From NCBI GenBank assembly GCA_964019695.1, contig OZ026520.1, positions 29,360,120-29,424,119 on the forward strand: 64,000 nucleotides of DNA, read 5' to 3'. A program made the position numbers and the translations under genes. Under the pieces are notes generated by a model. It had not been told where the DNA came from. It did not search any database and saw only the letters and a list, made by a program, of their open reading frames with translations. Positions 17,101-29,524 of this stretch are shown here, in pieces (the stretch's first letter is position 1; each line of letters begins with the position of its first letter). Source of the stretch: Loripinus fragilis. Lineage: Eukaryota; Mollusca; Bivalvia; Lucinida; Lucinidae.

Positions 17101-17330
17101 TAAAAACAGGCGAGGCTGCTGGTTTAGCTGTTAAAATGCACGGAACAATGCAAATAACAAGCCGGGCTGCATTATTATCTGTTAAAATGCACGGAACAAT
17201 GTAAATAACAGGCTGGGCTGCGTTTTTATCTCTTAAAATGCACGGATCAATGTTAATAACAGCCTGGGCTGCTGATTCAGCTGTTAAAATGCACGGAACA
17301 ATGTAAATAACAGACCGGGCTGTGTTATTA
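11140..17330 (+). repeat. ~2.14-kb higher-order repeat, three copies
   Basis: About 42 units of 51 bp are repeated three times. The odd landmark CAAAACTGGATGCATGATTA occurs at 12771, 14912 and 17058, spaced 2141 and 2146 bp. The landmark CAAGTTGGGTCATCAG occurs at 11188, 13283 and 15480, where spacings differ from 2146 by plus or minus one 51-bp unit. Three identical 66-codon plus-strand open frames at 12496, 14637 and 16783 are copies of the same stretch and not separate genes. Confidence 0.88.
12425..12457 (+). repeat. Local triplication of TTAAAATACATG inside the satellite
   Basis: A short motif (TTAAAATACATG and a variant) is repeated three times in place of normal satellite sequence. 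It recurs at about 14567-14600 and 16713-16746, once in each ~2.14-kb higher-order copy. It is a diagnostic mark showing that the triplication arose after this mutation. Confidence 0.85.
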
Positions 17331-20300
17331 TCTGTAAAAATGTACGGAACAATGTAAATAACAGGCCGTGCTGCTGGTTCAGCTGTTAAAATGCATGGAA
17401 CAATGTAAATAAGAGGCTGGGCTGAGTGATTAGCTGTTATAATGCACAGAACAATGTAAATAACAGGACGAACTGCGTGATTATCTCTTAAAACTGCACA
17501 GATCAATGTAAATAACAGCCCGGGCTGCTGGTTCAGCTGTTAAAATGCACGGAACAATGTAAATAACAGACCCGGCTGTGTTATTATCTGTTAAAATGTA
17601 CCGAACAATGTAAATAACAGGCAGTGCTGCTGGTTTAGCTGTTAAAATGCATGGAACAATGTTAATAAAAGGCCAGGCTGCTGGTTCAGCTGCTATAATG
17701 AATCGAACAATGTAAATAACAGGCCGGGCTGAGTCATCAGCTGTTAAAACGCACATAGCAATGTGAATAACAGGCGGGGCTGCGTAATCATCTGTTAAAA
17801 TGGACGGAAAAATGTAAATGACAACCGGGGTCACTGGTTAAGCTGTTAAAATGCATGGAACAATGTAAATAACAGGCCGGTCTGCATTATTATATGTTAA
17901 AATACACGGAACAATGTAAATAACAGGCCGGGCTGTGTGATTACCTCTTAAAATGCACGGAACAATGTAAAAAACAGGCGAGGCTGCTGGTAAAGCTGTT
18001 AAAATGCACGGAACAATGTAAATAACAGGCTGGGCTGTGTCATCAGCTGTTTTATAGTGGATGTAACAATGTAAATGACAGGCAAAGCTGCTGGTTTAGC
18101 TGTTTAAATGCACTGAACAATGTAAATAACAGGCCAGGCTGAGTTATCAGCTGTTTGAATGCACAGAACAATATGAATAACAGGTGGGGCTGCGTAATCA
18201 TCTTTTAAAATGCATGGAACAATGTAAATAACAGGTCGGGCTACTGGTTTAGCTGTTAAAATGCACGGAACTATGTAAATAACATACAGTTCTGCTGGTT
18301 CAGCTGTTTAAATGCAAAGAACAATGTGAATAACTGGCTGGGTTTCGTAATCATCTGTTTAAATGTACATAACAATGTTAATAACAGGCAGGCCAGGCTG
18401 CGTAATCATCTGTTAAAATGCCTGGATCAATGTGTATAGCAGCCCAGGCCGCTGGTTCAGCTATTAAAATGCACAGAACAATGTAAATAACAGGTCAGGC
18501 TGCTGGTTCAGCTGTTTAAATTCACAGAACAATGTGAATAACAGGCTGGGCTGCGTAATCATCTGTTAAAATGCATGGATCAATGTTAATAACAGCCTGG
18601 GCCGCTGGATCAGCTGTTAAAATGCACAGAACAATGTAAATAACAAGCCGGGCAGCGTGATTATCTCTTAAATGCACAGAACAATGTAAATAATAGGCGA
18701 GGCTGCTGGGTTAGCTGTTAAAATGCACGGAACAATGTAAATAACAGGCCGGGCTGAGTCATCAGCTGTTAAAATGCACATAACAATGTGAAGAACGGGC
18801 GGGGCTGCGTAATCATCTGTTAAAATGCACGGAACAATGTAAATTAAAGGCCGGGCTGAGTCATCAACTTTTATATAGCACAGAACAATGTAAATAACAT
18901 GCAGGGCTGCTGGTTCAGCTGTTAAAATGCACATAACAATGTTAATAACAGGCCAGGCTGCGTAATGATCTGTTAAAATGCACGGATCAATGTTAATAAC
19001 AGCCTGGGCCGCTGGTTTAGCTGTTAAAGTGCAAAGAACAATGTAAATAACAAGCCGGGCTGCGTGATTATCTCCTAAATGCACGGAACAATGTAAATAA
19101 CAGGCGAGGCTGCTGGTTTAGCTGTTAAAATGCACGGAACAATGTAAATAACAGGCCATGCTGAGTCATCAGCTGTTTAAATGCACATAACAATGTGAAT
19201 AACAGGTGGGGCTGCGTAATCATCTGTTAAAATGTACGAAACAATGTAAATGATAGGCCGAGTCACTGGTTCAGCTATTAAAATGCACAGAACAATGTGA
19301 ATAACAGGCTGGGCTGCGTAATCATCTGTTTAAATGCACATAACAATGTTAATAACAGGCCAGGCTGCGTAATGATCTGTTAAAATGCACGGATCAATGT
19401 AAATAATAGTGGCGGGTTGCGTGATTATCTCTAAAAATGCATGGAACAATGTAAATAACAGGCTGGGCTTCGTAATTATCTCTTTAAAGGCACGGAAGAA
19501 TATAAATAACAGGCGGGGTTGCGTGATTAACGGTTAAAATGCACAAAACAATGTAAATAAAATGCCAGGCTGCTAGTTCAGCTGTTAAAATGCACGGAAC
19601 AATGTAAATAACAGACCCGGCTGAGTGGTCAGCTGTTATAATGTGCGGAACAATGTAAATAACAGGTCGGGCTGGTGGTTTAACTGTTAAAATGCACGGA
19701 ACAATGTTAATAACAGGACAGGCTGCGAAATCATCTGTTAAAATGCACCGAACAATGAAAATAGCAGGCTGGGCTGATTGTTCATTTGTTGTAATGCACG
19801 GCACAATGTAAATAACCAACGGGCCTGCGTTATTATCTGTTAAAATTCATGGCACAATGTAAATAACAGGACGGGCTGCTGGTTCAGCTGTTGAAATATT
19901 CAGAATAATGTAAATAACGGACCCGCTGCGTAATCATCTGCTAAAATGCACATAACAATAATAACAGGCCAGGCTGCATAATCATCTGTTAAAATGCACG
20001 GAACAATGTAAATAACAGGCCGGGCCGCTGTTTCAGCTGTTAAAATGCACGGAACAATGTAAATAACAGGCAGGGCTGCTGGTTCAGTTGTTAAAATGTA
20101 CGGAACAATGTAACAAACAGGCGGGGCTGCGTCATCGTCTGTTAAAATGCACAGAACAATGTAAATAACAGGCAGGTCTGCGTGATTAACGGTTAAAATG
20201 CACAAAACAATGTTAACAATAGGCAAGGATGATGGTTCAGCCGTTAATATGCATTAAACAATGTAAATAACAGGCCGGGCTGAGTGATCAGCTGTTATAA

Positions 20301-22086
20301 TGCACAGAACAATGTAATAACAGGCAGGTCTGCGTGATTAACGGTTAAAATGCACAAAACAATGTTAACAACAGGCCAGGATGATGGTTCAGCCGTTAAA
20401 ATGCATTAAACAATGTAAATAACTGGCCGGGCTGAGTGATCAGCTGTTATAATGCACGGAACAATGTAAATAAGAAGCTGGGCTGCTGCTCCAGCTGTTT
20501 AAATGCACGGAATAATGTAAATAACAGGCTGGGCTGCTGCTCCAGCTGTTTAAATGCACGGAACGATCTAATTGACAGGCCTGGTTGAGTAATCAGCTGT
20601 TATAATGCACGGAACAATGTAAATAACAGGCCGGGCTGCTGGTTCAGCTGTTAAAATGCACGGAACAATGTAAATAACAGGCCTGGCTGTGTAATCATCT
20701 GTTGAAATGCACATAACAATAATAACAGGCTGGGCTGCGTAATCATCTGTTAAAATGTACGGAACAATGTAAATAACAGGCTGGGCTGCGTAATCATCTG
20801 TTAAAATGTACGGAACAATGTAAATAACAGGCAGGGCTGTGTAATCATCTGTTTAAATGCACGGAACAATGTGGATAACAGGTCGGGCTGCTGGTTCAGC
20901 TGTTAAAATGCACGGAACAATGTAAATAACGGGCTGGGCTGCATAATCATATGTTAAAATGCACGGAACAATATAAATAACAGGCCAGGCTGAGTGATCA
21001 GCTGTTATAATACATGGAAGAATCTAAAAAACAGGCCGGACTGCGGGATCAGCTGTTATAATGCGCGGAACAATGTTAATAACAGGCCCTGCCGATGGTT
21101 CAGCTGTTTAAATGCACGGAAAAAATGTAAATAACAGGCTTGGCTGCGTAATTATCTGTTAGAATCCACCGAACATTGTAAATCACAAGCCAAACTGCGT
21201 AATCATCTGTTAAAATGCACGGAGCTTAAAATGCACGAGCAATGTAAATAACAGACCACGCTGAGTGATCAGCTGTTAAAATGCATTTAACAATGTAAAT
21301 AACAGCCAGGGCTGAGTGATCAGCTGCTAAATGCACGAAACAATGTTTATAATAGGTCGGGCTGATGATTCAGCTGTTGAAATGCACGGAAAAATGTAAA
21401 TAACAGGCCAGGCTGCGTGATTAACAGTTAAAATGCACGGAACAATGTAAATAACAGGACAGGCTGCTAGTTCAGCCATTAAAATACACGGAACAATGTA
21501 AATAATAGGCCGGGTTGAGTGATCAGCTGTTATAATGCACGGAACAAGGTAAATAACAGGCTAGGATGCTGGTTCAGCTGTTAAAATGCACGGAACAATA
21601 TTAATAACAGGCCGGGCTGAGTGATCATCTGTTATAATGCACGGAATAATGTATATAACAGGCGGGGCTGCTGGTTCAGCTGTTAAAATGCACGGAACAA
21701 TGTAAATAACAGGCAGGGCTGCGTAACCATCTGTTAAAATACACGGAACAATGTAAATAACAGGCCGGGCTGAGTTTTCAGCTGTTATAATGCACGGAGC
21801 TAAAAATGCACGAGCAATGTAAATATCAGACCAAGCTGAGTGATCAGCTGTTAAAATGCATTTAACAATGTAAATAACTGCTCGGGCTGAGTGATCAGCT
21901 GCTAAATGCACGGAACAATGTTAATAACAGGCCAGGCTGCTGGTTCAGCTGTAAAAATGCACGGAACAATGTAAATAACAGACCGGACTGAGTGATCAGC
22001 TGTTATAATGAATGGAACAATGTAAATTACAGGCCGGGCTGAGTGATCAGCTGTTATAATGCATGGAACAATGTAAATAACAGGCC

Positions 22087-23550
22087 ATTTTAACAGCTGA
22101 ACCAGCGGCCCAGCCTGTTTTTAACATTGTTCCGAGTATTTTAATAGATTATATTGCAGCTGGGCCTGTTATTTACATTGTTCCATGTATTATAACAGCA
22201 GAGCTGATTACTCAGCTGGGCCTGTTATTAACTTTGTTCTGTGCATTTAAACAGATGATTACGCAGCCCGGCCTGGTGATTACATTGTTCTGTGCATTTT
22301 TACAGCTGAACCAGCGGCCCGGCCTATTTTTTTACATTGTTCTGTGCATTTAGATAGATGATTTCGTATCCTGGCCTGTTATTAACATTGTTCTGTGCAC
22401 TTTAACAGATAATTACGCAGCCCGGCCTGTTATTTACATTATTCCGTGTATTTGAACAGATGAACCAGCAGCCCGACCTGTTATTTACATTGTTCTGTGC
22501 ATTATAACACTGACCACTCAGCCCGGCCTGTTATTTACATTGTTCCGTGCATTTTTACAGCTGATCATGCAGCCCAGCCTGCTATTTACATTGTTTCGTG
22601 CATTTAAACAGCTGAACCAGCAGCCCGACCTGTTATTTACATTGTTCCGTGCATTTTAACAGCTGATCAAGTAGCCCCGCCTGTTATTTAATTGTACCAT
22701 GCATTTTTACAGCTGATCATGCAGCCCAGCCTGCTATTTACATTGTTCCGTGCATTTTAACAGCTGATCAAGTAGCCCCGCCTGTTATTTAAATTGTTCC
22801 ATGCATTTTTACAGCTGATCACACAGCCGGGCCTGCTATTTACATTGTTCCATGCATTTTAACAGCTGAACCAGCAGCCCGACCTGTTATTGACATTGTT
22901 CCGTGCATTATAACAGATGATCACTCAGCCCGGCCTGTTATTTATATTGTTCAGTGCACTTTAACAGCTGAACCAGCATCCTAGCCTGTTATTTACCTTG
23001 TTCCGTGCATTATAATGATGATTACGAAGCATGGCCTGTCATTAACATTGTTCTGTGCATTTTAAAAGATGATTTCGCAGCCCCGCCTGTTATTCACATT
23101 TTTCCGTGCATTTTAACAGCTCAACCAGCAGCCAGGCCTGTTATTTACATTGTTCCAAGCATTTTAACAGATAATAATGCAGCCCAGCCTGTTTTTAACA
23201 TCGTTCTGTGCGTTTTAACAATTGAACCAGCGGCACGCCTGTTAATTACATTGTTCCGTGCATTTGAACAGTTGATTACGCAGCCCAGCTTGTTATTTAC
23301 ATTGTTCCGTGCATTATAACAGCTGATCACTCAGTTCAGCCTGTTATTTACATTGTTCCGTGGATTTTACATTGTTCCGTGCATTATTATAGCAGCCTGG
23401 TCTGTTTTTAACATTGTTCCTCGCATTTTAACCGTTAATCACGCAGCCCGGCCTGTTATATACATTGTTCCGTGCATTATAACAGCTGATCACTCAGCCC
23501 GGCCTGTTATTTACATTGTTTGTGCATTTTAACAGCTGAACCAGCAGCCT
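22087..23550 (-). repeat. 51-bp satellite array, inverted block
   Basis: The same 51-bp unit as the main block but in reverse complement, reading CTGTTATTTACATTGTTCCG and TGCATTTTAACAGCTGAACC. About 28 copies. The orientation switch is sharp near 22086/22087, inside a unit. The block ends near 23550, where the TGAGGCC subfamily of the ~52-bp satellite begins. Confidence 0.93.
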
Positions 23551-26500
23551 GGAATTTTATTCCTATTTTGACATTCGATATGAGGCCAAATATTTTATTT
23601 GGACATTCTATTCCTAATTTGAAGTTCGAAATGAGGCCGAATATCTTATTTGGACATTCATAATCCTATTTTGACATTCGATCTAGCGCCATTCAAAATC
23701 GTATTTTGACATTCGAACTGAGGCCGGCCGAATATCATATTTTGATATTCAATATCATATTTTGCCGTTCGAACCGAGGCCTTTTATCGTATTTTGACAT
23801 TCAAAATTCTATTTTGACATCCAAAATGAGGCTTAATAGGCTATCATATTTTGACATTCCAAATCCTATTTTGACACTCATACAGAGGCCAAATATCGTC
23901 TTTTGACATTGACATTGGATCTGCTGCAGAATATCGTATATTGACATTCACAATCCTATTTCGACATTCGAACTGAGGCCGAATGTGACATTTTGACATT
24001 CACAATCCTATTTCGACATTCGAATTAAGGCTGAATATCGTATTTTGACATTCACAGTCCTATTTTGACATTCAAATTCGGGCGGAATTTCGCATTTTGA
24101 CATTCAATATCTTATTTTGACATTCAGAATGGGGCTGAATATCGAATTTTGATATTCATAATCTTCTTTTGACATTCGAACTACAACCAAAAATCATATT
24201 TGTACATTAAAATTCCTATTAGTACATCCGAATTTAGGCCGAATATCGTTTTTTAACAAAAACTAATTTGATAATATAATATTTACACAATCAATTTCCT
24301 ATTTTGACATTAAAACTCAGGCCGAATATCGTATTTTGACATTCAATATCCTATTTTGACGTTCCAAATGAGGCCCAATATCATTTTTTGACATTCAAAA
24401 TCCTATCTTGACATTCATATTAAGCCCTAATATCTTATTTTGACATTCACAATCCTATTTTGACATTCAAACTGAGGCCGAATATTGTATTTTGACATTC
24501 AATATCTTATTTTGACATTCGGAATGGGGCCGAATATCGAATTTTGACTTTGACAATCCCATTTTGACATTCAGCACGAAGTCGAGTATCGTATTTTGAC
24601 GTTTAAATCCCATTTTGACATTAGAAACAAGGCAGAATATCGTATTTAGACATCAATATCCTATTTAAACTTTCGAAATGAGGCTGAACATCGTAGTTTG
24701 ACATTCAAAATCCTATTTTGACATTCAAACTGGGGCCTAATATCGTATTTTGACATTGAATATCTTATTTTGACATTCAACACGCTGTCGAATATCGTAT
24801 TTTAACCATTTAAATCCAATTTTAGTATTCAAATTAAGGCCTAATATCGTATTTTAATATTCAAAATCTTATTTTGACATTCAAATTGGGGCCAAATATC
24901 GTATTTTGCCATTCAAAATCCTATTTAAACATTCAAATTGAACCCGATTATCGTATGTTGACATTCACAATCATATTTTGACATTCGAACTGAGGACGAA
25001 TATGGCATATTGACATTCACATTCCTATTTTGACATTCGAATTAAGGCCGGATATCGTACTTTGAAATTCAAAATCTTGTTTGACATTCAAATTCTGGCC
25101 GAATATCGTATTTTGACTCTCAATATCTTATTTTGACATCCTGAACGGGGGCGAATATCGAATTTTGACATTCACAATCCTATTTTGACATTCGAAATGA
25201 GGCCGAATATGGCATATTGACATTCACATTCCCATTTTGACATTCGAATTAAGGCCGGATATCGTACTTTGAAATTCAAAATCTTGTTTGACATTCAAAC
25301 TCTGGCCGAATATCGTTTTTTTGACACTCAATATCTTATTTTGACATTCTGAACGGGGCGAATATCGAATTTTGACATTCACAATCCTATTTTGACATTC
25401 GAAATGAGGCCGAATATCGTAATTGACATTCTAAATCCAATTTTGACAATCGAAATAAGGCCGAATATCGTCTTTTGACGTTCAAAATCCTATTTTGACA
25501 TTCGAACTACGGCCAAAAATCATATTCGGACATTAGAATTCCTTTTATGACATCCAAATTTAGGCCTAATATCGCGTTTTTTTTTAACATTCAAAAACTA
25601 TTTTGACGCTCGAAATGAGGTCAAATATATTATTTAGACAATCAAAATCCTGTTTTGACATTCTACTTAGGCCGAATATCGTATTTTGACATTCAATATC
25701 CTATTTTGACGTTCGAACTGACGCCCAACATCCTATTTTGACATTTAAATTGAGCCTGAATATCTTATTTTGACATTCACAGTCCTATTTTGACATTCGA
25801 ACTGAGACCGAATATTGTATTTTGACATTCAATATCTTATTTTGACATTCAAATGGGACCGAATATCGAATTTTGACATTGACAAACCTTTTTTGACACT
25901 CAACTTGAAGCCAAATATCGTATTTCAACATTCAAAATCCTATTTTCACATTCGAAACAAGGCCGAATATCGTATTTTTACATCAAAATCGTATTTTGAC
26001 ATTCGAACTGGCGCCGAATATCGTATGAGGACATTCTGAGTCCAATTTTGACCATGAGGCCGACCATCGTAATTTGACGTTCAAAATCCTAATTTGACAT
26101 TCGAACTACAACCAAAAATCATATTTGGACATAAGAATACCTATTAGGACATCCAAATTTAGACCGAATATCGTTTTTTTACATTAAAAAACTATTTTGA
26201 AGGTCGAAATGAAGCCAAGTATAATATTTAAACAATAAAAATCCTATTTTGAAATTATTACTGATGCCGAATATCGTATTTTGGCATTCAATATCCTATT
26301 TTGACGTTCCAACTGAGGCCCAATATCATTTTTTGACATTCAAAATCCTATCTTGACATTCATATTAAGCCTGAATATCTTGTTTGACATTCACAATTCT
26401 ATTTTGACATTCAAACTGAGGCCTAATTTTCTAAAACATTCTAATTTTGACATTGGAAATGGCGCCGAATATCGAATTTTGACATTGACAATCCTATTTT

Positions 26501-28640
26501 GACATGTGACATGAAGTCGAATATCGTATTTTGACATTTAAATCCCATTTTGACATTCCATACAAGGCGGAATATCGTAAATAGATATCAATATCCTATT
26601 TAACATTCAAAATGAGGCTAAATATCGTAGTTTGACATTCAAAATCCTATTTTGACATTCAAACTGGGGCCGAATATCGTATTTTGACATTGAATATCTT
26701 ATTTTGACATTCAACAAGAAGTCAAATATCGTATTTTGCCACTTGAATCCCATTTTGACATTCAAATTAAGGCCGAATATCCTATTTTAACATTTAAAAT
26801 CTTATTTTGATTTTCAAACTGGGGCCGAATATCGTATTTTTACATTCAAAATCCTATTTTAACGTTCAAATTGAACCCGAATATCGTAATTTGACATTGA
26901 CAATCCTATTTTGACATGCGACACGAAGCCGAATATCGTATTTTGACATTTAAATATCCCATTTTGACATTCGAAACAAGGCCGAATATCGTATTTGGAC
27001 ATCAATATCCTATTTTAACATTCGAACTGAGGCCGAATATCGTATTTTGACATCCAAAATCCTATTTTGACATTCAACTGAGGCCGAATATCATATTTTG
27101 ACATTCAATATCTTATTTTGACATTCGACACAAAGTATTTTGACATTTAAATCTCATTTCGACATTTAAACTGGGGCCAAATATCGTATTTTGACATTCA
27201 ATATCTTATTTATACATTCGGAATGGGGACGAATATCGAATTTTGACATTCACAATCGTATTTTGACATTCGACGCGAAGCCGAATATCGTATTTTGACA
27301 TTCAAAATATCATACTGTTATTAGAAACAAAGCCGAATATCGTATTTGGACATCAATTTCCTATTTTGACACTCGAATTTGCGCCGAATATCGTATTTTG
27401 ACATTCAAAATCCCATATTGACATTCGAAACAAGGCCGAATATCGTATTTAGACATCAATTTCCTATTTTGACACTCAAATGAGCGTCGAATATCGCATT
27501 TTGACATTCAAAATCCTATTTTAACATAAGAAATGAGGCTGATTCTCGTATTTTGACATTCTAAAAGTAATTAAGGGTGCAAAAATCAGGAATCGATACA
27601 ATAAAGTACCACACACCTGACCCAAGATACCAATGGGAAAGTGAAAAACTAAATCCTGTTTTGAAATTCAAACTGAGGCCGAAGATCGCATTTTGACATT
27701 CAAAATCCTATTTTGATAATCGAAATGAGGCCGAATATCGTTTTTTTGAGGTTCAAACTCCAATTTTGACATTTCATCTACAGCCAATAATCATATTTTG
27801 ACATTTATAATCCTTTAATGACATCCGAATTTAAGCCGAATATCGCAGCTTTACATTCATAATCCTATTTTGGCTTTCGAAATGAGGCCAAATATATGAC
27901 ATTCCAAAGGCCGAATATCGTATTTTGACATTCAAAATACTTTTTGACATTCCAACTAAGGCCGAATATCGTATTTTGACATTGAACATCATATTTTGGC
28001 ATTTAAAATCCCATTTTGACATTCGAAACAAGGCCGAATATCATATTTGGACATCAATATCCTATTTTGACACTCTATTTAAACGTTCGAATTAAGGCCG
28101 AATATCGTATTTTGACATTCAAAATCTTGTTTTGACATTGGAAATGAGGCCGAATATCGTATTTTGATATTCAAAATACTATTATGACGCTCAAACAGAG
28201 CCCGAATATCGTATGTTGACATTCAAAATCTTATTTTGACATTCAAAGTGAGGCCGATTATAGTATTTTGACGTTAAAAATCCTATTTTGACATTCGAAA
28301 CAAGGTCAAATATCGAATTTGGACATCAATATCCTATTTTGACATTTGAACTGGCATCAAATATCGTATTATGACATTCAAAATCATATCTTAACATTCG
28401 AAATGAGGCCGAATATCGTATTTTTACATTCTAAATGCTATTTTGACATTCGATCTGGCGCCGAATATCGTATTTTGTCATTCATTATCCTATTTTGACA
28501 TAAAAATGAGGCAGAATATCGTATTTTGACATTCATAATCCTATTTTGACATTCAAATTGAACCTGACTAACATAGTTTGACATTCACAATCCTATTTTG
28601 CCATTCGAACTGAGGCCAAATATGGCATTGTGTCATTCAC
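23551..28640 (+). repeat. ~52-bp AT-rich satellite, TGAGGCC subfamily, forward block
   Basis: Tandem units of about 52 bp containing ATTTTGACATTCAAAATCCT, then ATTTTGACATTCGAA, then TGAGGCCGAATATCGT. The unit is itself an internal near-duplication of the ATTTTGACATTC half. Copies are clearly diverged. A retroelement scrap interrupts it at 27566-27648. No gene is visible. Confidence 0.93.
27566..27648 (-). mobile_element. 83-bp retroelement 3' end inserted in satellite
   Basis: The reverse complement of this stretch matches the last ~80 bases of the retroelement at 61203-62593: TTTCCCATTGGTAT, then GGGTCAGGTGTG, then TGTATCGATTCCTGAT. It interrupts the ~52-bp satellite. A short CTAAA at 27561-27565 and 27649-27653 may be the target site duplication. 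I read it as a severely 5'-truncated insertion of the same family. Confidence 0.8.
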
Positions 28641-28817
28641 CTATTTGAAGGTCATAATAGAATTTTTAATGTCAAAATCTTATATTTGGTCTCAGTTTGA
28701 ATGTCAAAATAGGATTTTGAAAGTCAAAATACGATTTTCCGCCCAAGTATGTATGCCAAAATAGGATTTTGAATGTCAAAATACGATATCGGCCTCAGTT
28801 TGAATGTATAAATAGGA
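28641..28817 (-). repeat. Small inverted segment of the ~52-bp satellite
   Basis: Orientation flips here for about 175 bp and then returns. The first ~50 bases are nearly identical to 31313-31362 in the large inverted block, including the unusual phrase CTATTTGAAGGTCATAATAG. It therefore looks like a transposed or converted copy of that stretch. Confidence 0.75.
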
Positions 28818-29524
28818 TTTTGACATTCAAATAGAGGCTGAATATCATATTTTGACATTCAAAATACTATTTTGACATTCGACACGAAGCCAAATATCGT
28901 ATTTTGACATTCAAAATCCCATTTTGACATTCGAAACAAAGCCGAATATCGGATTTTGACATCAATATCCTATTTTGACATTCGTACTGGCGCTGAAGAT
29001 CAGATTTTGACATTCAAAAACCTATTATGACATTCAAATTGAGCCCGAATATCAAATTTTGACATTCACAATCCTATTTTGACAATCGAACTCGGGCCGA
29101 ATATCATATTTTGACATTCAATAGCTTATTTTGACATTCGGAACGAGGCTGAATATCGCATTTTGACATTGTCAATCCTATTTTGACACGAAGCCGAATA
29201 ACGTATTTTGATACTCGAAACATTCAAAACAAGGCAGAATAACGTATTTGGACATCAATATCCTGTTTTTGCATTTGAAATGAGGCCGAACATCGTATTT
29301 TGATAATCTAAATCCGATTTTGACATTCAAACTGAGGCCAAATATCGCATTTTGACATTCAAAATCCTATTTTGACAATCGAAATGAGGCAGAATATCGT
29401 ATTTTTACATTCAGAGTCCTATTTTGACGTTCGAAATGAGGCCAAATATATTATTTTGACATTCAAAATCCTATTTTGACATTCTAACTGAGGTCAAATA
29501 TCGTATTTTGACAGTCGATATTCA
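28818..29524 (+). repeat. ~52-bp satellite, short forward block
   Basis: Forward-orientation units of the TGAGGCC subfamily resume here (ATTTTGACATTC, then GAGGC-GAATATCG) between two inverted stretches. Confidence 0.8.

Larger units (their letters stand above)
2271..22086 (+). repeat. 51-bp satellite array (main block)
   Basis: About 390 head-to-tail copies of a 51-bp unit. The unit runs roughly AACAATGTAAATAACAGGCC, then GGGCTGAGTGATCAGCTGTT, then ATAATGCACGG. The centre varies between GAGTGATCAGC, GCTGGTTCAGC and GCGTAATCATC types. Because 51 is a multiple of three, the minus strand shows long open frames of a 17-residue repeat with the core PVIYIVPCILTA. These are by-products of period and composition: starts are arbitrary, frames break at indels, and no domain is seen. 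The array has higher-order structure, listed separately, and is bounded on both sides by the ~52-bp satellite. Confidence 0.95.

Noticed and set aside
2724..21911. Many 70-180-codon minus-strand frames with PVIYIVPCILTA repeats
   Set aside because: They are translations of the 51-bp satellite, whose period is a multiple of three. Frames start anywhere, break at indels, and share no domain or gene signals.
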